From Candidatus Rokubacteria bacterium RIFCSPLOWO2_02_FULL_72_37 (lineage in GTDB: Bacteria; Methylomirabilota; Methylomirabilia; Rokubacteriales; CSP1-6), in contig MGCE01000025.1 in the NCBI GenBank assembly GCA_001790315.1, forward strand, positions 1-16,039: DNA of 16,039 bases, in the 5' to 3' direction. The notes under the pieces were generated by a model. That model was not told the origin of the DNA. It worked only from the letters and a program-made list of their open reading frames with translations, and searched no databases. Shown here piece after piece: positions 1 to 6,765 of the stretch (positions are counted from its first letter, which is position 1; every line of letters starts with the position of its first letter). The position numbers and the translations under genes are program-made.

Positions 1-524
1 ACGTGACGCGCTGGCTGGTGCTGGGCGGGGTGCGGGGCTACCTCACGGCCATGCTCACCTCGACGCTGCGCCTGGGCTACGAGAGCCGCGAGGCAGACGC
101 GAGCCGCCACACCGATTACCACGGCTTCGTGGCCAACGGCGACGTCGTCTGGCAGCCCCTCCAGCGGACCAAGGTGAGCCTGCTCGTCGACCGGGGCCCG
201 CAGGAGTCCGTGTTCGCGACCAACTTCTGGTACCTGTCGACGATCGTGACGCTGGCCGCGGAGCACAAGATCAACTCGAAGATCACGTTCCTCGGCCGGG
301 TGTACGGCGGGACCAACGACTACCCGGACAAGGCGGCGAAGGTCAACAGCCAGGTCGACTGGCGGACGGACGATCTGGTCGGCTTCGGGCTCGGCGTCGA
401 CTACCAGATCCAGCGCTGGCTCGGGGTGGGGCTGGACTGGGCGTGGACCAAGCGCGACTCGAACTTCAGCGAGTTCGACTACACGAACAACGTCGTCGCC
501 GGCAAGGTCACCCTGAGCTTCTAG
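1..524 (+). CDS. Outer-membrane beta-barrel protein, BBP2-like, C-terminal part (5' end outside window)
   Basis: The frame is open to the left edge, so the gene starts upstream and only about 173 C-terminal residues are visible. The sequence alternates polar and hydrophobic residues in strand-length stretches (LRLGYESREAD, KVSLLVDRG, KITFLGRVYGG, FGLGVDYQI, VGLDWAWTKRD). It ends in VTLSF, with the terminal phenylalanine typical of barrels inserted by the BAM machinery. The strand pattern, with 'TDYHGFVANGDVVWQP', 'ESVFATNFWYLST' and a late 'RDSNFSEFDYTNN', resembles the putative beta-barrel porin 2 family (PF10082), often found with polysaccharide or exosortase loci. The next gene, a secreted FecR-domain protein, follows after 15 bases and is probably co-transcribed, suggesting a cell-envelope role. 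Family assignment is from remembered pattern, not a search; the exact substrate is unknown. Confidence 0.72.
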   Translation, partial: VTRWLVLGGVRGYLTAMLTSTLRLGYESREADASRHTDYHGFVANGDVVWQPLQRTKVSLLVDRGPQESVFATNFWYLSTIVTLAAEHKINSKITFLGRVYGGTNDYPDKAAKVNSQVDWRTDDLVGFGLGVDYQIQRWLGVGLDWAWTKRDSNFSEFDYTNNVVAGKVTLSF

Positions 525-539
525 CCTGACGAGGGAGAC

Positions 540-1457
540 ATGCGCACTCTGAGGTCGCTTTCGTTCTGCGGTGCCGTGCTCGCGGCGCTCACGCTGCTCG
601 CCTCCGCGGCCGAGGCGCAGATGCGCCAGGCCAGCGCCGAGGTGGTGCGCGCCACCGGCCGCGTCGAGGCGCTGCGCCAGGGGCAGGCGCAGTGGGCGGC
701 GGCGGGCCCCGGCACGCGCCTGGCCGAGGGCGACCAGATCCGCGCCATGGCCGGCGCGTCGGCCGACCTGGCGTTGCCCGACGGCAGCACGATCCTCGTC
801 GCCGAGAACACCCGCTTCGCGGTCACGAAGCTCGAGTACGACGCGCAGACGCGCGAGCGGACGGCGATGTTCCACCTGGTGGTCGGCAAGGTCCGCGCCC
901 AGGTCGCTCGCGCCGCGGTGCAGCTCGTGCGCGCGCGCGACTCGAACTTCGCCATCTCGACGCCCGTGGGCGTCGCCGCGGTGAGGGGCACGATCCCCGT
1001 CGTGTTCTACAACCCCGACACGCAGCAGGCGGTGGTGTTCTCGTTCCCGTCGCCCGGCGAGGACCCGGCGTCCGCGCGGGTCACGTTCTTCAACTTCGCC
1101 ACGAACACGTCGCAGACCTTCACGGGCCACTCGTTCGTGACGGTCCAGGGCAATCAGCCGACGTCCTCGCCCACGCCCGTGTCGAGCCTCTCGCCGGCCG
1201 CCCAGCAGCAGATCCAGACGGCGGTGAACCAGGCGACGGCGGGCTCGGGCCAGCTCACGGCGGCCGGCGTGCTGATCGTGTCGGCGGCGCAGATCGAGGC
1301 GATTCTGGCCCAGCTCTTCGGCCTGCCCGCCGTGGTGGTGGGGCCGCCCTCGCCGATCCTGACGCCACCGGCCACGGGAAGCGTCGGTCGGGATCTTGTG
1401 CACCCGGCGACCATTCTTGAAAGGCAGCCCAGCTGCGCGTCCCCGCCCTGCCCGTAG
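540..1457 (+). CDS. Secreted FecR-domain protein
   Basis: The 305-residue product starts with a Sec signal peptide: basic MRTLRS, a hydrophobic core to about residue 22, and a likely cleavage after AEA (residue 26). A FecR domain (PF04773) spans roughly residues 33-155. It has the typical 'G..L..GD.I....GA.A.L.LPDGS.I' block (residues 58-85) and the hallmark FAISTPVGVAAVRGT at 137-151. The rest is Ala/Gln/Pro-rich low-complexity sequence ending in two cysteines (CASPPCP). A GAGGGAG ribosome site lies just before the ATG. It follows the beta-barrel gene by 15 bases. There is no sigma factor or TonB receptor nearby and no N-terminal cytoplasmic anti-sigma region, so this is probably a periplasmic or surface FecR-fold protein, not a classical FecR signal transducer. 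Ligand unknown. Confidence 0.8.
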   Translation: MRTLRSLSFCGAVLAALTLLASAAEAQMRQASAEVVRATGRVEALRQGQAQWAAAGPGTRLAEGDQIRAMAGASADLALPDGSTILVAENTRFAVTKLEYDAQTRERTAMFHLVVGKVRAQVARAAVQLVRARDSNFAISTPVGVAAVRGTIPVVFYNPDTQQAVVFSFPSPGEDPASARVTFFNFATNTSQTFTGHSFVTVQGNQPTSSPTPVSSLSPAAQQQIQTAVNQATAGSGQLTAAGVLIVSAAQIEAILAQLFGLPAVVVGPPSPILTPPATGSVGRDLVHPATILERQPSCASPPCP

Positions 1458-1471
1458 GCTGACCTGCGCGC

Positions 1472-1501
1472 CACTCGGCGGCGGCGCTATGCCGCCGAGT
1501 G
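1472..1501. terminator. Perfect 11-bp hairpin between convergent genes (possible bidirectional terminator)
   Basis: CACTCGGCGGC at 1472-1482 pairs perfectly with GCCGCCGAGTG at 1491-1501, leaving an 8-base loop. It lies between the FecR gene and the convergent SDR gene and includes the SDR's last codons and stop. No T-run follows on either strand, so it is not a textbook intrinsic terminator. It may be a GC-only terminator or a transcript-end stabiliser. Confidence 0.5.
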
Positions 1502-2236
1502 ACCGCCGTCCAGGAAGAGCGTCTGGCCCGTCATGAAGTCCGACGCCGCCGACGCCAGGTAGACCGCCAGCGGACCGATCTCCTCGAGCCGACCCGTGCG
1601 CCGTGCGGGCACGTCCCGCAGGAGGCGCTCGGCGAGCTTGGGCTCGCCGAAGGCCGCCTCGTTCATGTCCGTGACGAACCAGCCCGGGGCGATCGCATTG
1701 ACCTGCACGTTGTGGCGGGCCCACTCGACGCCGAGCGACCGCGTCAGCGCGATGACGCCGCCCTTCGTGGCGGCGTAGAGGGTGTAGCCGGGCAGCCCCA
1801 CCTGCCCCACGACCGAGGCCAGGTTGATCACCTTGCCCGCCCGCTGGGCGATCAGGTGCGGGCCGGCGGCGCGGCAGCCGTTGAAGACGCCCGTGAGGTT
1901 GACGTCCAGCATGAAGCGCCAGTCGTCCGGAGTCGCCTCGGCGAGCGGCACGACCCTGGCGACGCCCGAGTTGTTGACGACGACGTCGAGCCGCCCGAGC
2001 TCGCCCACCGCGCGCGCCATGAGCGCCTCGACCTCTGCGTAGCGCGCGACGTCGGTGGGCACCACCAGCGCCCGGCGGCCCGCGGCGCGCGCCAGGCGCG
2101 CGGTCTCCTCGAGATCGGGTTTGGAGCGCGCGGCCAGGACCACGTCGGCGCCGGCCTCGGCCAGCGCGAGCGCGATCGCCCGCCCGAGCCCGCGGCTCGC
2201 CCCCGTGACGACCGCGACCTTGCCGTCGAGACTCAG
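1487..2236 (-). CDS. Short-chain dehydrogenase/reductase (FabG-like), probable CTG start
   Basis: A classical 249-residue SDR (PF13561/PF00106) when read from a CTG codon at 2236. Landmarks are the cofactor loop TGASRGLG at 11-18, NNSG at 88-91, catalytic Ser141, Tyr154 and Lys158 (YAATK), and a C-terminal 'GQTLFLDGG'. Arg37 after the second beta strand suggests NADPH. No ATG, GTG or TTG lies in this frame between the upstream stop (2297-2299) and the cofactor loop. The next usable start, GTG at 2143, would remove the whole nucleotide-binding loop. CTG is preceded by GAGGAAGG (2247-2240) and overlaps the upstream gene's stop as CTGA. It is probably a 3-oxoacyl-ACP/CoA reductase-type enzyme; its substrate cannot be told. 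It is last in a probable operon with the coiled-coil and acyl-CoA synthetase genes. Confidence 0.85.
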   Translation of the reverse strand: MSLDGKVAVVTGASRGLGRAIALALAEAGADVVLAARSKPDLEETARLARAAGRRALVVPTDVARYAEVEALMARAVGELGRLDVVVNNSGVARVVPLAEATPDDWRFMLDVNLTGVFNGCRAAGPHLIAQRAGKVINLASVVGQVGLPGYTLYAATKGGVIALTRSLGVEWARHNVQVNAIAPGWFVTDMNEAAFGEPKLAERLLRDVPARRTGRLEEIGPLAVYLASAASDFMTGQTLFLDGGHSAA

Positions 2237-2499
2237 CGGCCTTCCTCGAGCCTGCGCACCCGCCGATCCAGGCCGGCGTGCGAAAGCCGGATCAGGTCAC
2301 GGACCCCGACGAACTCGGCTCTGACCTCGACGCGGAACTGGTCGAATTCACCTCGCAGGCCCGCGACCTGCTCGTTGAGGCGTTCCACTTTGCCGTCGAT
2401 GCGCCGAAATTCGCCTTCGACGCGAGCGAAGCGCGCATCGACCTGCGCGAACTGCTGGCCCAAGAATTGGATGAGCTGGCCGTACTCGTCGGTCGTCAT
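2233..2499 (-). CDS. Small coiled-coil protein of unknown function
   Basis: An 88-residue protein starting MTTDEYGQLIQFL. The central part is a repeating pattern of hydrophobics and charges roughly every seven residues (FAQVDARFARVEGEF, then RRIDGKVERLNEQVAGL), which predicts a long amphipathic helix forming a coiled coil. There are no cysteines and no membrane segment. A GTG at 2520 would add seven residues (VYRRSRA) and has a G-rich stretch just upstream, so the start is uncertain. It follows the acyl-CoA synthetase gene by at most 64 bases, and its TGA stop overlaps the CTG start of the SDR gene, so it is probably co-transcribed and translationally coupled. I recognise the general type of small coiled-coil protein but no assigned function. 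It is accepted as real because of its compact fit and its overlap with the next gene. Confidence 0.7.
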   Translation of the reverse strand: MTTDEYGQLIQFLGQQFAQVDARFARVEGEFRRIDGKVERLNEQVAGLRGEFDQFRVEVRAEFVGVRDLIRLSHAGLDRRVRRLEEGR

Positions 2500-2563
2500 G
2501 GCCCGAGATCGGCGATACACGAGCCCCCACGCCTCGAACAGTCCCCGAACGGATACTCCGGCG

Positions 2564-4360
2564 TCAGCGGTAGAGCTCCTCGATGACGTCCATGTACTTC
2601 TGCGAGACGACCTTGCGCTTCACCTTGAGCGTCGGCGTCAGCTCGCCGCCGTCCAGCGTGAAGTCGCCCGGCAGCACGGCGAACTTCTTGATCTTCGCGT
2701 AGGACTGCAGATGGGTGTTCTTCTCCTCCACCGTCCGCCCGACGCGCTCGACGAGCTTCGGGTGCTTGACGAGCACCGCCGCGTCACTCGCCAGGAGCCC
2801 CTGCTGGCGCGCGAACTTTTCCAGCTCCTCCGGGTTCACGGTGATGAGCGCCACCGGGTACGGCCGCCGGTCGCCCCAGACCATGACCTGGCTGATGAAC
2901 GGGTCGGCCTTCAGGAGGTTCTCGATGTTCTGGGGCGCGATGTTCATGCCGCCGGCCGTGACGATCAGATCCTTCTTCCGGTCGGTGATGGTGAGGAAGC
3001 CGTCCTGGTCGATGGCGCCGATGTCGCCCGTGTGGAACCAGCCGTCGGGCTCGAAGACGTCGCTGGTGGCCTGCGCCTGCTTGTAGTACCCGCGCGTGGC
3101 GATGTTGGGCCCGCGCGCCACGATCTCGCCGTCCGGCGCGATCCGGAGCTCCACGCCGGGCAGCGCCTGCCCGACCGAGCCGAACTTGTAGTGGTCGCGC
3201 CGGTTGAACGTGAGCGCGGGGCACGTCTCCGTGAGCCCGTAGCCCTCCAGGAGCAGGATGCCGGCGGCGTGGAAGAACTCGGCGATGTCGCGCGCGAGCG
3301 GCGCGCCGCCCGACACGGCGAACTCGAGCCGCCCGCCGAGCGCGGCGTGGAGCTTCCCGAACACGAGCTTGTGCGCGATCTTGCGCTTCATCTCGAGTCC
3401 CGCGGGCACCGGCTGGCCGCGCTGCTGGTGGCGGCTCACGTCGCGCCCGACCGCGACGGCCCAGTGGAAGATCTTCTGCTTGACCGGCGAGCCCGCCTCG
3501 ACGCCGGCCAGGATCTTCGCGTAGACCTTCTCGAACACCCGCGGCACGCTGCAGATGAAGTGGGGCCGCGTCTCGCGGAGGTTCTCGGCGACCTTGTCGA
3601 GGTTCTCGGCGAACGCGGTCGTGAGCCCGTGCGCCACGCCCAGGAACGCCTCGAGCCGCGCGAACGAGTGGGCGAGCGGCAGGAAGAGCAGGTGCACCCA
3701 GCCCTCCTCGACCGGCGTGGCCTGCCGCGAGGCGTTCACCGCGGCGATGTGGTTGGCGTGGGTCTGCATGACGCCCTTCGGGGGCCCCGTCGTCCCCGAG
3801 GTGTAGACGATCGTCGCGAGGTCCTCGGGCCGCGTGGAGGCGACGCGGTCGGCGAGCGTCGACCTGTGCGCGGCCTCGCTCTCCCGCCCCGTCCGCCGGA
3901 GCGTCGCCCACGTCATGACCTTCTTGGGCGGCTGCGGCGCGTCGTACCCGCTCATCACGATGATGTGCTCGAGCGCCGGGATCTCCCCCTGCGCCTCGAG
4001 GACCTTGGCGAGCTGCGCCGGGTCCTCGACGATGATCGTCCGCGCCCCGGAGTCGTTGACGACGTAGGCGATGAGGTCGGGCGGGTACGTCGGATAGACG
4101 GGCACGGTCACGCAGCCCGCGCTGAAGATGGCGAAGTCGGCCTGCACCCACTCGGGACGGCTCCCCGAAAGGAGCGCCACGGTGTCGCCCTTGCCCCGCC
4201 CCAGCGCGCACAGGCCGAGCGCCACCTCGCGCACGACGTCGCCCACCTCGCGCCAGGTGAGCGTCTTCCACACGCCGCCCTGCTTGAACTGCTGCGCCGG
4301 CCGGTCGCCGCTCCGCTCGACCCGGTCCCAGAAGAGCCGCGCCAGGGTGTCGATAGCCAT
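2564..4360 (-). CDS. Long-chain acyl-CoA synthetase (AMP-forming, FadD15-like)
   Basis: A complete 598-residue ANL-superfamily enzyme that activates fatty acids to acyl-CoA through an acyl-adenylate. Motifs in order: phosphate loop YTSGTTGPPKG at 186-196, GYGLTET at 373-379, GWFHTGD at 440-446, DRKKD at 460-464 (hinge to the mobile C-terminal domain), and the catalytic lysine Lys579 in TPTLKVKRK. The length and the 'RPHFICSVPRVFEKVYAKI' block match the long-chain (FAA1/FadD15) branch more than the acetyl-CoA synthetase branch. There is no signal peptide; it is cytoplasmic or peripherally membrane-bound. The ATG has a GGGGGAGG ribosome site three bases upstream. It is divergent from the phasin gene and leads a short operon with the coiled-coil and SDR genes. 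Beside the PHA cluster it would feed fatty acids into beta-oxidation and then polymer synthesis. Chain-length preference is inference. Confidence 0.93.
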   Translation of the reverse strand: MAIDTLARLFWDRVERSGDRPAQQFKQGGVWKTLTWREVGDVVREVALGLCALGRGKGDTVALLSGSRPEWVQADFAIFSAGCVTVPVYPTYPPDLIAYVVNDSGARTIIVEDPAQLAKVLEAQGEIPALEHIIVMSGYDAPQPPKKVMTWATLRRTGRESEAAHRSTLADRVASTRPEDLATIVYTSGTTGPPKGVMQTHANHIAAVNASRQATPVEEGWVHLLFLPLAHSFARLEAFLGVAHGLTTAFAENLDKVAENLRETRPHFICSVPRVFEKVYAKILAGVEAGSPVKQKIFHWAVAVGRDVSRHQQRGQPVPAGLEMKRKIAHKLVFGKLHAALGGRLEFAVSGGAPLARDIAEFFHAAGILLLEGYGLTETCPALTFNRRDHYKFGSVGQALPGVELRIAPDGEIVARGPNIATRGYYKQAQATSDVFEPDGWFHTGDIGAIDQDGFLTITDRKKDLIVTAGGMNIAPQNIENLLKADPFISQVMVWGDRRPYPVALITVNPEELEKFARQQGLLASDAAVLVKHPKLVERVGRTVEEKNTHLQSYAKIKKFAVLPGDFTLDGGELTPTLKVKRKVVSQKYMDVIEELYR

Positions 4361-4437
4361 GGGCCTCCCCCTAACTCTCCGATCTTAAAGGGATGCCGAG
4401 GCTAGCACACGGGCCATGACGCAATGCAGAAAATCGC

Positions 4438-4467
4438 TTGACTTCCTATAACGCGCCGCGTTATGGT
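4438..4467 (+). promoter_or_regulatory. Phasin promoter (sigma70-type)
   Basis: TTGACT (4438-4443) and TATGGT (4462-4467) are separated by 18 bases. This places transcription start near 4474 and gives a leader of about 60 bases before the preferred phasin ATG at 4534. The spacer and the first half of the -10 are filled by a perfect 17-bp palindrome, as expected for a repressed promoter. Confidence 0.55.
4448..4464. promoter_or_regulatory. Perfect 17-bp palindrome in phasin promoter (candidate PhaR operator)
   Basis: ATAACGCG-C-CGCGTTAT is a perfect 8-1-8 inverted repeat between the -35 and -10 elements of the phasin promoter. Bound protein there would block RNA polymerase. Degenerate copies with the same geometry sit at the phaR promoter and before phaE. 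PhaR repressing phasin genes is established in Cupriavidus and Paracoccus; the assignment of this particular site to PhaR is inference. Confidence 0.6.
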
Positions 4468-4533
4468 CACCCCATGGAGAAGAAACGCATGGCGAGAGCC
4501 AGAGCGACCCGACGCAAGCAGGAGGAGATTCCG

Positions 4534-4860
4534 ATGATCGACGAGAAGAAGACGCAGGAGAAGGCCGTGGAGACGATGACGGTGTGGGCCGACGCCAACC
4601 AGCGGGTGCTGAGCCAGATGGTCGAGTTCAGCACGGCCGCGGCGAAGGAGAGCGTGCGGCTCTACGGCGAGCTGCAGCAGAGCGCGATCGAGGCGCTCCG
4701 CGAGCCCCAGAACGTGTTCAAGCTCTTCGAGGTGCAGATGCAGGCCTGGACCCGGTCGGCGGAGCGGCTGCAGACCTCGGCCGAGCAGGCCGGCAAGGGG
4801 ATCCAGGAAACGTGCACGGGCGTGGCGTCGAAGATGAAGGACGTCTACTCGAAGAACTGA
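4534..4860 (+). CDS. Phasin-like PHA granule-associated protein
   Basis: A 108-residue, largely helical amphipathic protein (MIDEKKTQEKAVETM...) with no signal peptide. Its heptad-like hydrophobics, WADANQRVLSQMVEF, LYGELQQSAIEAL and an Ala/Gln/Ser/Thr-rich C-terminus are typical of phasins, which coat PHA granules. The start at 4534 is chosen because AGGAGGAG (4520-4527) lies at ideal spacing. The earlier in-frame ATG at 4474 would add a 20-residue Arg/Lys-rich leader (MEKKRMARARATRRKQ...), lacks a ribosome site, and falls at the predicted transcription start. The gene lies tail to tail with phaR, with one base between the stop codons. Its promoter carries a perfect palindrome, consistent with repression until polymer accumulates. 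The phasin call rests on composition, size and context, not on a diagnostic motif. Confidence 0.75.
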   Translation: MIDEKKTQEKAVETMTVWADANQRVLSQMVEFSTAAAKESVRLYGELQQSAIEALREPQNVFKLFEVQMQAWTRSAERLQTSAEQAGKGIQETCTGVASKMKDVYSKN

Positions 4861-4861
4861 G

Positions 4862-5374
4862 CTACTTGGCCTGAGCTCGACGCTTCTCGAGCCGCTCCTC
4901 CAGCGCGCGGAGCCGCTCGCGGAGCGTCGAGACCTCTTCCCGCAGGCGCTCGGCCTCCTGCTCGGTGCCGTCCCGCTTGCCCTCGGGGCGGGCCGGGGCG
5001 GCGCCGGGCACCACGGCGCCCCACCCCGCGCGCGACGCCCAGTCCTGGAAGACCCGCTCCACCTCGCGCTGGTTCGACACGATGCCCTCGAGGCTCGAGC
5101 GCATCGACCGCGTGACGAAGTCCTGCCATGCCTCCCCGTGCTTGATGAGCTGGTGCAGGAACGCCGTCGGCAGCGTGGCGCGCCGGCTGCGCTCGTTCTC
5201 CAGGATGATCTGCGTGAGCGTCACCGCGGTGAGGTCCTCGCCGGAGGTCGCGTCCACGACCGAGATCTCCTTGCCGCCCCGGATCATCTCCTCGATCTCC
5301 TCGAGGGTGACGTACCGGCTCTCCTGCGTGTCGTAGAGCTTCCGGTTCGAGTACCGCTTGATGACGTAAGCCAT
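4862..5374 (-). CDS. phaR: PHA synthesis regulator PhaR (polymer-responsive repressor)
   Basis: A 170-residue protein whose first 60 residues are the characteristic PHB/PHA accumulation regulator DNA-binding domain (PF07879): IKRYSNRKLYDTQ, then SRYVTLEEIEEMI, VVDATSGEDLT and TQIILE. A middle segment (HQLIKHGEAWQDFVTRSMRSSLEGI) is the usual accumulation-regulator region. The C-terminus (about 138-168) is a charged coiled coil. In known systems PhaR binds the polymer surface and is released from phasin and phaR promoters when granules form. The ATG follows GAGGAG with four-base spacing. It is divergent from phaB and convergent with the phasin. Its own promoter overlaps a degenerate copy of the phasin-promoter palindrome, suggesting autoregulation. 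Confidence 0.93.
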   Translation of the reverse strand: MAYVIKRYSNRKLYDTQESRYVTLEEIEEMIRGGKEISVVDATSGEDLTAVTLTQIILENERSRRATLPTAFLHQLIKHGEAWQDFVTRSMRSSLEGIVSNQREVERVFQDWASRAGWGAVVPGAAPARPEGKRDGTEQEAERLREEVSTLRERLRALEERLEKRRAQAK

Positions 5375-5407
5375 GACGCTCCTCGGCCGGGAAGACCCGG
5401 TACGCCA

Positions 5408-5436
5408 ATGATGACGGGCGTAACACCCCGCGTCAA
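5408..5436 (-). promoter_or_regulatory. phaR promoter with embedded degenerate 8-1-8 repeat
   Basis: On the minus strand TTGACG (5436-5431) and CATCAT (5413-5408) are 17 bases apart, leaving a leader of about 27 bases before the phaR ATG. The sequence TTGACGCG-G-GGTGTTAC (5436-5420) overlaps the -35 and spacer. It matches 11 of the 16 arm positions of the phasin-promoter palindrome in the same register. This candidate operator also lies upstream of the divergent phaB gene. Confidence 0.5.
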
Positions 5437-5453
5437 GGGCCCGGGACCCGGCG

Positions 5454-5462
5454 TGCTAGACT
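5454..5462 (+). promoter_or_regulatory. Possible extended -10 for phaB
   Basis: TGCTAGACT is a TGn-extended -10 (hexamer TAGACT at 5457-5462), about 30 bases before the phaB ATG. No convincing -35 is present. The candidate PhaR site (5420-5436) lies directly upstream. Confidence 0.3.
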
Positions 5463-5492
5463 GACCCAGACGTCACCGGGGAGGCAATCGCC

Positions 5493-6236
5493 ATGAAGCT
5501 CGAGGGCCGGACGGCGCTCGTCACGGGAGCCTCGCGCGGGATCGGCCGCGCGATCGCCATCGCGCTCGCCGAGGAAGGCGCCGACGTCGCGGTCAACTAC
5601 GTCTCCAGCGAGCACGCCGCCAAGGAAGTCGCCGAGCGGATCCGCGCGCTGGGCCGGCGCGCCCTCCTGGCCCAGGCCGACGTCGCCGACTACCCGGACA
5701 CCTTCCGCATGGCGCAGGAAGTCCTCGGCGAGTTCGGCCACCTCGACGTCCTCGTCAACAACGCCGGGATCAACTCGGACAAGACGTTCGTGAAGATGGA
5801 CCACGCGTCGTGGCGCAAGGTCCTCGCGATCAACCTCGACGGCGTCTTCAACTGCACCAAGGTCTTCATCGACCAGATGCTCAAGCAGACCTACGGGCGC
5901 GTCGTCAACATCACCTCGGTCATCGGCCAGATCGGCAACTTCGGCCAGGCGAACTACGCGGCGTCCAAGGCGGGCGTGGCGGCGTTCACGAAGTCGCTCG
6001 CCAAGGAGCTGGCCGGCAAGGGCGTCACGGTCAACGCGCTCGCGCCGGGGTTCATCGAGACCGAGATGGTCCAGGGCATTCCGGAGCGCGTCCGCAACAA
6101 GCTGCTCGACCAGATTCCGCTGCGGCGCTTCGGCACGGCGGCGGAGGTCGCGCGGGCCGTCGTGTACCTCGTCTCCGCCGACGGCGACTACATCACCGGC
6201 GCGGAGATCTCGATCAACGGCGGGCTGCTGATGTGA
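5493..6236 (+). CDS. phaB: Acetoacetyl-CoA / 3-oxoacyl reductase (PhaB/FabG-type SDR)
   Basis: A complete 247-residue SDR. Features are the cofactor loop TGASRGIG at 11-18, NNAG at 89-92, structural Asn114, and the catalytic triad Ser142, Tyr155 and Lys159 (YAASK). 'GQIGNFGQANYAASKAG' closely resembles the block in PhaB enzymes. No acidic residue follows the second strand (VAVNYVSS), fitting NADPH use. It would reduce 3-oxoacyl-CoA to (R)-3-hydroxyacyl-CoA for PhaC. A GGGGAGG ribosome site lies about eight bases before the ATG. It is divergent from phaR, and its 3' end overlaps that of the convergent maoC gene by 23 bp. FabG cannot be excluded from sequence alone; the PHA context favours PhaB. 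No phaA thiolase is adjacent. Confidence 0.87.
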   Translation: MKLEGRTALVTGASRGIGRAIAIALAEEGADVAVNYVSSEHAAKEVAERIRALGRRALLAQADVADYPDTFRMAQEVLGEFGHLDVLVNNAGINSDKTFVKMDHASWRKVLAINLDGVFNCTKVFIDQMLKQTYGRVVNITSVIGQIGNFGQANYAASKAGVAAFTKSLAKELAGKGVTVNALAPGFIETEMVQGIPERVRNKLLDQIPLRRFGTAAEVARAVVYLVSADGDYITGAEISINGGLLM

Positions 6237-6765
6237 GGAGGTCGGCCCAGAGCGACATCGCCTGGGTCGCCCAGCGCCACGGCTGGAGCGCGAACGTCGC
6301 GAACGCCGGTTCCGTCACGGCCCGCTCCCGCTCCTCGTAGACGATGTGCGCGGGCGACGGCATCACCCACGCCTCGCCCGAGAGCACTTCCTCGCCCCGC
6401 TGGTTCGTGCAGATGGTCTGCAGGCGCATGCGGTTCCGCTCGCGGATGACCTCGAGGACCTCGACGCGTGCGGTGATCGTGTCGCCCGCCATCACGGGCT
6501 TCGTGAACTTGAGGGTCTGCGAGAGGTAGATCGCGCCCGGGCCCGGCAGGCGCGTGCCGATGACCGCCGAGATCAGCCCCGCGGTGAAGATGCCCGGGGC
6601 GATCGGCTCCTTGAACGGTGTCGTCGCGGCGTAGCGCGGGTCGCTGTGGACGGGGTTGTGATCGCCGACCGCATCCACGAAGCTGCCGATCTCCCCGGCC
6701 CCCACCCTCCGCACGATCTCGGCGTGGTCGCCGGGCGCGAGCTCCGCGATGGTCTTGCCGATCAT
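6214..6765 (-). CDS. MaoC-family (R)-specific enoyl-CoA hydratase (PhaJ-like) with Trp-rich tail
   Basis: A 183-residue hot-dog-fold protein starting MIGKTIAEL. The hydratase 2 motif FVDAVGDHNPVHSD (29-42) carries the catalytic Asp35 and His40. It is followed by FKEPIAPGIFTAGLIS (51-66) and LKFTKPVMAGDTITARVEV (85-103), the usual MaoC_dehydratase core (PF01575). The family hydrates trans-2-enoyl-CoA to (R)-3-hydroxyacyl-CoA, linking beta-oxidation to PHA synthase. After the core ends near residue 135 there is an extra tail of about 45 residues with an amphipathic Trp-rich helix (LQPWRWATQAMSLWADLL, 160-177). Its ATG overlaps the phaE stop as ATGA, so the two are translationally coupled. Its 3' end overlaps convergent phaB. 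Role as PhaJ is inferred from motif plus operon. Confidence 0.88.
   Translation of the reverse strand: MIGKTIAELAPGDHAEIVRRVGAGEIGSFVDAVGDHNPVHSDPRYAATTPFKEPIAPGIFTAGLISAVIGTRLPGPGAIYLSQTLKFTKPVMAGDTITARVEVLEVIRERNRMRLQTICTNQRGEEVLSGEAWVMPSPAHIVYEERERAVTEPAFATFALQPWRWATQAMSLWADLLTSAARR

Noticed and set aside
2784..4271. A 495-codon minus-strand frame inside the acyl-CoA synthetase gene
   Set aside because: It is an out-of-frame Arg/Ala/Gly-rich reading of the same strand; the true frame has every AMP-binding motif.
1499..4405. A 968-codon plus-strand open frame antisense to the SDR, coiled-coil and acyl-CoA synthetase genes
   Set aside because: Its product is low-complexity Arg/Leu/Val/Glu/His sequence, as expected from the opposite strand of GC-rich genes, while the minus strand holds complete families with intact motifs.
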